Source of the DNA: Actinomadura sp. NBRC 104425
Lineage (GTDB): Bacteria; Actinomycetota; Actinomycetes; Streptosporangiales; Streptosporangiaceae
Direction: 5' to 3'
Assembly (NCBI RefSeq): GCF_030269545.1
Contig: NZ_BSTN01000014.1
Coordinates: forward strand, 123,825 to 187,824
DNA length: 64,000 nucleotides
Shown one piece after another: positions 60,409-64,000 of this stretch. The translations under genes were made by a program, and so were the position numbers. Every line of letters starts with the position of its first letter. The stretch's first letter is position 1. Under the pieces are notes generated by a model. That model saw only the letters and a list, made by a program, of their open reading frames with translations. It did not search any database and was not told the origin of the DNA.

Positions 60409-62304
60409 ATGGCAGACGTGCAGCACGACGTCCACGGCCCGATCGCGCGCGCCGTCGTCGAGTGCGCGGCCGACGCGATCGTGGCCGTCGACGACCGGCA
60501 GCGCGTCACCGTGTGGAACCCGGCGGCCGAGCGCATGTTCGGCTGGACGGCCGAGGAGGTGCTCGGCCGCATCGCGCCGATCGTGCCGGACGAGCTGAAG
60601 GCCGAGCACAACGCCGTCCAGGAGCGGCTGCTGACCCGGCGCGGGGCCGAGGGCCTGGAGAGCGCCGAAACCGGGCAGATCTCCATCGCCACCCGGCGCC
60701 TGCACCGCGACGGGCGGCTCATCGACGTGCGCATCGACACCAGCGTCCTGCAGGACCGCGACGGCCGGCTGCTCGGCTGGGTCGGGGTGTACCGCCCGGT
60801 CGAGGAGGACGAGGTCGTCCAGCACCACATGGCCGAGCGGGCCCGGCTGGTGCGGCGGCTCAACGACATCGTCGCCGACCTGAACGCCGAACTGGACCTG
60901 GACACGGTGCTGGACCGGATCACCGGCGCGCTGATCGAGCTGACCGGCGCGGATGCGGGCGGCTTCGTGCGGCTGGAGCGGGACCGGCTGCGGCTGGTCA
61001 CCGTCAACGGGCTGCCCGAGCACATGCGCGGCGCCACCGCCGACCTGCGCACCAGCCTCGTCGGGGAGCTGCTGCGCTCGGGCAAGACCGTGATGCTGGC
61101 GGGCGGGGAGCGGCGGCTGGACGACCTGATCTGGTCCGAGCTGCCCGGGCTGCACACCGTGGCGCTGGGCCTGTCGTTCCTGCAGAACGAGCCGTACGGG
61201 GCGCTGTACGCGCTGTTCTCCGGCCGCCGCGTCGGGCACACCGAGCTGGAGCTGCTGGAGCTGCTCGCCGGGCACGCCGGGGTCGCGGTCGGCAACGCGG
61301 TGGCCTACGCCGAGGTGGTCCGGCAGCGTGCGCACGAACGCGCCGTGATCGACTCCAGCGCGGACGGCATCGCCGTGCTCGACCGCGACGGCGTGGTGCG
61401 GCAGTGGAACCCGGCCGCGCACCACCTCACCGGGGTGCCGCCGCAGGAGGCGATCGGCCGGCCGCTGCCGTTCGAGGCGCCCGCCCCCGGCGAGATGACC
61501 ACCTTCCCGCTGCCATCGGGCATCTGGCTGAACGTGCTGGCCGCCGAGATCGAGGAGACCGGCGAGGTCGTGGTCGACTTCCGCGACGTCAGCGAGGCCA
61601 AGGCGCTCGAGGAGGCCAAGGACCTGTTCCTGGCCACCACCAGCCACGAGCTGCGCACCCCGATCACGGTGGTGCAGGGTTTCGCCAGCACGCTGGTCAA
61701 CCGGTGGGACGAGCTGGCCGACGCCGACCGCCGCTCCGCCGTCGCGACGATCGCCGAACGGGCCCAGTCGCTCGGCCGTCTCGTGGAGCATCTGCTGCTG
61801 GGGTCGCGGGCCGGACGCGACGAGCTGGCGGTGACCATCGACACGTTCGACCTGGCCCGCGTGCTGGAGGGCGTGGTGGCGGGGTTCCGGTCGCTGTCGG
61901 AGGCGCACCCGGTGCGGCTGGAGGTGGCGCCCGGGCTGCCGCCGGCGCGGGGCGACGCGATGGCCACCGACATCGTCCTCGGCCAGCTGCTGGAGAACGC
62001 GGTGAAGTACTCCCCGGAGGGCGGCACGGTCACCGTGCGGGCCTGGCCGGAGGACGGGTCGATCGTCGTCACGGTGGAGGACGAGGGCATCGGCATCGCG
62101 CCCGGCGACCACGAGCGGGTGTTCGAGCGGTTCGTCCAGGGCGAGGCGGGCGACCGCCGCCGGTTCGGGGGTATCGGTCTCGGCCTCTACATCGTCAAAC
62201 GCCTGACGGAGGCGCAGGGCGGCCACGTCAGCGCCCACCCGGGGCCCGAGGGCCGCGGCACCCGCATGCGCCTGGTGCTGTGCCGGGCCGAGGAGGACGG
62301 CTGA
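60409..62304 (+). CDS. Sensor histidine kinase, PAS-GAF-PAS-HisKA-HATPase
   Basis: A 631-residue soluble kinase. PAS 1 (about 10-130) has ADAIVAVDDRQRVTVWNPAA; GAF (about 150-310) follows; PAS 2 (about 320-410) has ADGIAVLDRDGVVRQWNPAA. The phosphoacceptor H-box is FLATTSHELRTPITVVQGFA; the N-box QLLENAVKYSPEGGT, G1 VEDEGIGIAPGDHERVFERF and G2 GGIGLGLYIVKRL complete it. No membrane helix is seen. No response-regulator gene is adjacent, so it is an orphan. A GTG at 60355 would add 18 residues. Confidence 0.9.
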   Translation: MADVQHDVHGPIARAVVECAADAIVAVDDRQRVTVWNPAAERMFGWTAEEVLGRIAPIVPDELKAEHNAVQERLLTRRGAEGLESAETGQISIATRRLHRDGRLIDVRIDTSVLQDRDGRLLGWVGVYRPVEEDEVVQHHMAERARLVRRLNDIVADLNAELDLDTVLDRITGALIELTGADAGGFVRLERDRLRLVTVNGLPEHMRGATADLRTSLVGELLRSGKTVMLAGGERRLDDLIWSELPGLHTVALGLSFLQNEPYGALYALFSGRRVGHTELELLELLAGHAGVAVGNAVAYAEVVRQRAHERAVIDSSADGIAVLDRDGVVRQWNPAAHHLTGVPPQEAIGRPLPFEAPAPGEMTTFPLPSGIWLNVLAAEIEETGEVVVDFRDVSEAKALEEAKDLFLATTSHELRTPITVVQGFASTLVNRWDELADADRRSAVATIAERAQSLGRLVEHLLLGSRAGRDELAVTIDTFDLARVLEGVVAGFRSLSEAHPVRLEVAPGLPPARGDAMATDIVLGQLLENAVKYSPEGGTVTVRAWPEDGSIVVTVEDEGIGIAPGDHERVFERFVQGEAGDRRRFGGIGLGLYIVKRLTEAQGGHVSAHPGPEGRGTRMRLVLCRAEEDG

Positions 62305-62581
62305 CCAGATTCGGACGGATGCCGTGACAGCCGGAGAACCGGATACGCCGGTGAAAGTCCGGTGAATCTTCAGTGTGACGGACGAAACGCTCGCAGGAGG
62401 AGTAACCACCCGGAGGGTGGATAGATCCTGTGATGGTCCTGTGTGCGTGACCTAAGGGGACGTCGCTCGTTGTTGGAGAGACGGGTGATTCGCCCGGGTT
62501 TCCGGACAATATCATCAGGGCATTTCGGTCGGTACCGACGAGGGCGACGGGTCTCCGACCAGCGGAGATGACGACAAGGAG
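62305..62581 (+). promoter_or_regulatory. Leader region before RsbW-like gene, possible structured RNA
   Basis: 62330-62410 contains ACCGGATACGCCGGTGAAAG, TCCGGTGAATC and GCAGGAGGAGTAACCACCCG, with several local stems (ACCGG/CCGGT, ACCACCCGG/CCGGAGGGT-like). The words GGTGAAAGTCC and GGTGAATC recall riboswitch cores but the full consensus of any class I know is not met. AT-richer DNA at 62505-62530 may hold the promoter. Confidence 0.35.
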
Positions 62582-63151
62582 GTGAGGGCGTCGAGCGTCG
62601 TATTGTTGCCTCATGCGCCGTCCAGCGTTGCCGTGGCGCGCCGGCGCCTCAGCTCCGAGCTGCTCGCCTCCGGGGTCTTCGAGTCGGTCGTGGACGACGC
62701 CGGCGTCATCGTCAGCGAACTGCTGAGCAACGCCCTGCGGCACGCCAGGCCGCTGCCGTCCGGGCAAATCCGCGTGACGTGGGTGCGGCGCGGGGAGCGG
62801 CTGGAGGTCGCCGTCAGCGACGGCGGCGCCAGCACCGAGCCCCGGCGGGGACCGGGCACCCTGTCCTCGCTCGGCGGACGCGGCCTCAGCATCGTGGAGG
62901 CCCTCGCGGAGGGCTGGGGCGTCCGTCACGAGGAGGGCGTCACCACCGTGTGGGCCGTCCTGTATGCACCGCGCGGCGCCGGAGGCAACGGCGCGACCTC
63001 GCACCCGGGCACTCACACCCTGATGCCCGACTTCGACCTGGACGATGACTTCGACGACTTCGACCCGGGCGACGGGATGGCCAATCCGGGAAACCCCCTG
63101 TTCAACGGCCACTACCCGCATTCCACACCGACACGGGCATACCCCGCTTGA
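62582..63151 (+). CDS. RsbW-like ATP-binding regulator (HATPase_c_2)
   Basis: A 189-residue GHKL ATPase of the anti-sigma/serine-kinase type common in actinomycetes. The N-box is VIVSELLSNALRHARPLPSG and the G-box region GGRGLSIVEALAEGWGVR. A strongly acidic tail (DFDLDDDFDDFDPGDGMANP) is unusual. GTG 62582 directly overlaps an AAGGAGG ribosome site, which could mean coupling to a tiny upstream frame (ATG 62568, six codons with stop). No partner sigma factor or anti-anti-sigma gene is next to it. Confidence 0.85.
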   Translation: MRASSVVLLPHAPSSVAVARRRLSSELLASGVFESVVDDAGVIVSELLSNALRHARPLPSGQIRVTWVRRGERLEVAVSDGGASTEPRRGPGTLSSLGGRGLSIVEALAEGWGVRHEEGVTTVWAVLYAPRGAGGNGATSHPGTHTLMPDFDLDDDFDDFDPGDGMANPGNPLFNGHYPHSTPTRAYPA

Positions 63152-63851
63152 TCGGCCGCGCGGCGCGCCCTGTATGGTCCTCGTCGAGCTCGGGCGCTGT
63201 CGTGCCCCCGTCGACACCGCCCGAGCATTCCAACGCTGATCAGATCGAGGACGCGGGTGAACTGGGCGTGCTGCTCCTGCAGCCGGTGACCGGCGCGGCG
63301 ATCTCGTCCACGATCTCGCACGCAACCTCGCGCGCCACCGCGCCGCCGCAGCCGAGCTGCGCGCAGGGGCGGCCGAGGCCACCGACCTCCACGACCTCCA
63401 GCCGGTCGCAGATGCCTCCTATCGCCGCACCGAGCGGCCCACCTCAGGCACCGGCCGTCAGAACACCGCGCTCCGGGGCCCCAACCAGAGCACTGAGCCG
63501 TCCGCGCCCGCAGCACCGCACCATGCGGCCTCACATACCGAGCCTTCCAACTCCAAGGCACCGGGCCGTCCAGGCTCAGCACACCGCCCGCACCTATGCA
63601 CCAAGTGGCGCATGGCGCTTGGCGACGCCCACAGGTCACGGCGCGTCTGCAAGAACGATCTGCTGTGCTGGGGGTTCGTTGCTTCTGTGGGTGCGCTGTG
63701 GGAGGTCGGGTTGTGTCTGGCGTCCGGGCTGGGGCAATGTGCGGTCAGGCGTCGTTTGTCTGGGTGGTGTCATGCGTCTGTCCCGCTGCCGCAGTCCGCG
63801 GTTGGCGCTTCGCGGCTCGCGGGCCGCGAAGCGCCGCCATGTCAGAAGGCA
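63152..63851. other. Region without an intact gene
   Basis: A plus-strand stretch around 63300-63440 reads natural-looking helix (DLVHDLARNLARHRAAAAEL) but is not connected to a start and soon becomes low-complexity. It may be a relic of a broken gene. The rest shows no supported feature. Confidence 0.4.
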
Positions 63852-64000
63852 TTAGGCGCCTTCGATAAGTTCGCGTAGTTCCTTTGCCGCGGGGAGCGAG
63901 CGTGCGTTCTCGGGGGCGAGGTCCAGTGCCATCCGCGCGGCCGTAAGGTAGCGCGTCCGCCGCTGCTGGGGCGGTATGGCGTCGATGATCCGCGCGGCCT
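63852..64000 (-). CDS. C-terminus of a gene running off the right edge
   Basis: The minus strand enters from the right edge and stops at TAA 63854-63852, giving 48 residues including IIDAIPPQQRRTRYLTAARM and ALDLAPENARSLPAAKELRE. Helical and natural-looking; it resembles the end of the XRE-TPR type regulators found earlier in the window, but this is a guess from a short piece. Confidence 0.55.
   Translation of the reverse strand, partial: AARIIDAIPPQQRRTRYLTAARMALDLAPENARSLPAAKELRELIEGA

Noticed and set aside
58962..62327. Frame of over 1100 codons spanning cytX and the sensor kinase
   Set aside because: Out of frame with both real products, which have clear domains, and composed mostly of Arg, Gly and Ala.
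62320..62450. Cobalamin or cyclic-di-AMP riboswitch
   Set aside because: Only isolated words match; the rest of each consensus is missing.
63185..63700. Intact gene before the right edge
   Set aside because: Coding-like segments change frame and lose composition; no start or ribosome site.

Overview
The window is very GC-rich DNA with strongly G/C-biased third codon positions, many GTG/TTG starts, translationally coupled genes, Ser/Thr kinases, XRE-TPR regulators and ECF sigma factors. All of this points to a filamentous actinomycete. The Streptosporangiales/Thermomonosporaceae flavour is an inference from protein style, not proven.

Layout. 1-2380: a truncated gene end, a decayed IS630-family element (319-1479, inverted repeats and TA duplication intact) and other mobile remnants. 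2381-10332: six overlapping minus-strand genes for a membrane complex related to formate hydrogenlyase/complex I, with an ArsR regulator upstream. Its large subunit lacks all four [NiFe]-ligand cysteines. 10540-13290: a MarR-controlled oxidoreductase/flavin monooxygenase pair. 13300-18350: tRNA-Arg, tRNA-Ser, an integrase flanked by tRNA-Arg 3' half copies, and degenerate IS, MFS and other remnants. 18410-25683: a secreted Gly/Phe-repeat peptide, an RNA methyltransferase, a sigma/anti-sigma/membrane fusion protein, an acyl-CoA ligase, a broken methyltransferase and a SigE-type sigma factor. 25980-33636: an RlpA-like plus MauE-like pair, a thioesterase, an AAA ATPase, a pirin/MarR pair and a secreted M15 peptidase. 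34190-41000: two small coupled genes, three XRE-TPR regulators (two with near-identical N-terminal DNA but different C-terminal halves), a glycosidase-like protein and a TetR regulator. 41081-45291: tandem membrane Ser/Thr kinases with PQQ-type sensor propellers. 45527-51231: flavin reductase/TetR, MITE-like elements, an alpha/beta hydrolase, an ABC-FtsX exporter and TenA. 51790-56345: a copper locus (small zinc-ribbon protein, CopA, secreted His-rich protein, CopZ) preceded by two CsoR-type boxes. 56389-64000: a cluster of DnaA-box-like sites, a Fpg/Nei glycosylase, an SSI-like lipoprotein, rhodanese, a TPP riboswitch with CytX, an orphan sensor kinase, an RsbW-like ATPase and a truncated gene.

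How they work together. The best-defined units are (i) the hydrogenase-related complex with its ArsR gene, a layout I recall as matching Mycobacterium tuberculosis Rv0081-Rv0087; (ii) the copper-efflux unit; (iii) thiamine salvage/uptake (TenA, riboswitch-CytX); and (iv) several regulator/target divergons with visible palindromic operators (MarR at 12788-12833, direct repeats before pirin/MarR, TetR-like sites at 40878-40911 and 48262-48313). Integrase, IS and MITE debris between these units shows repeated insertion and decay.
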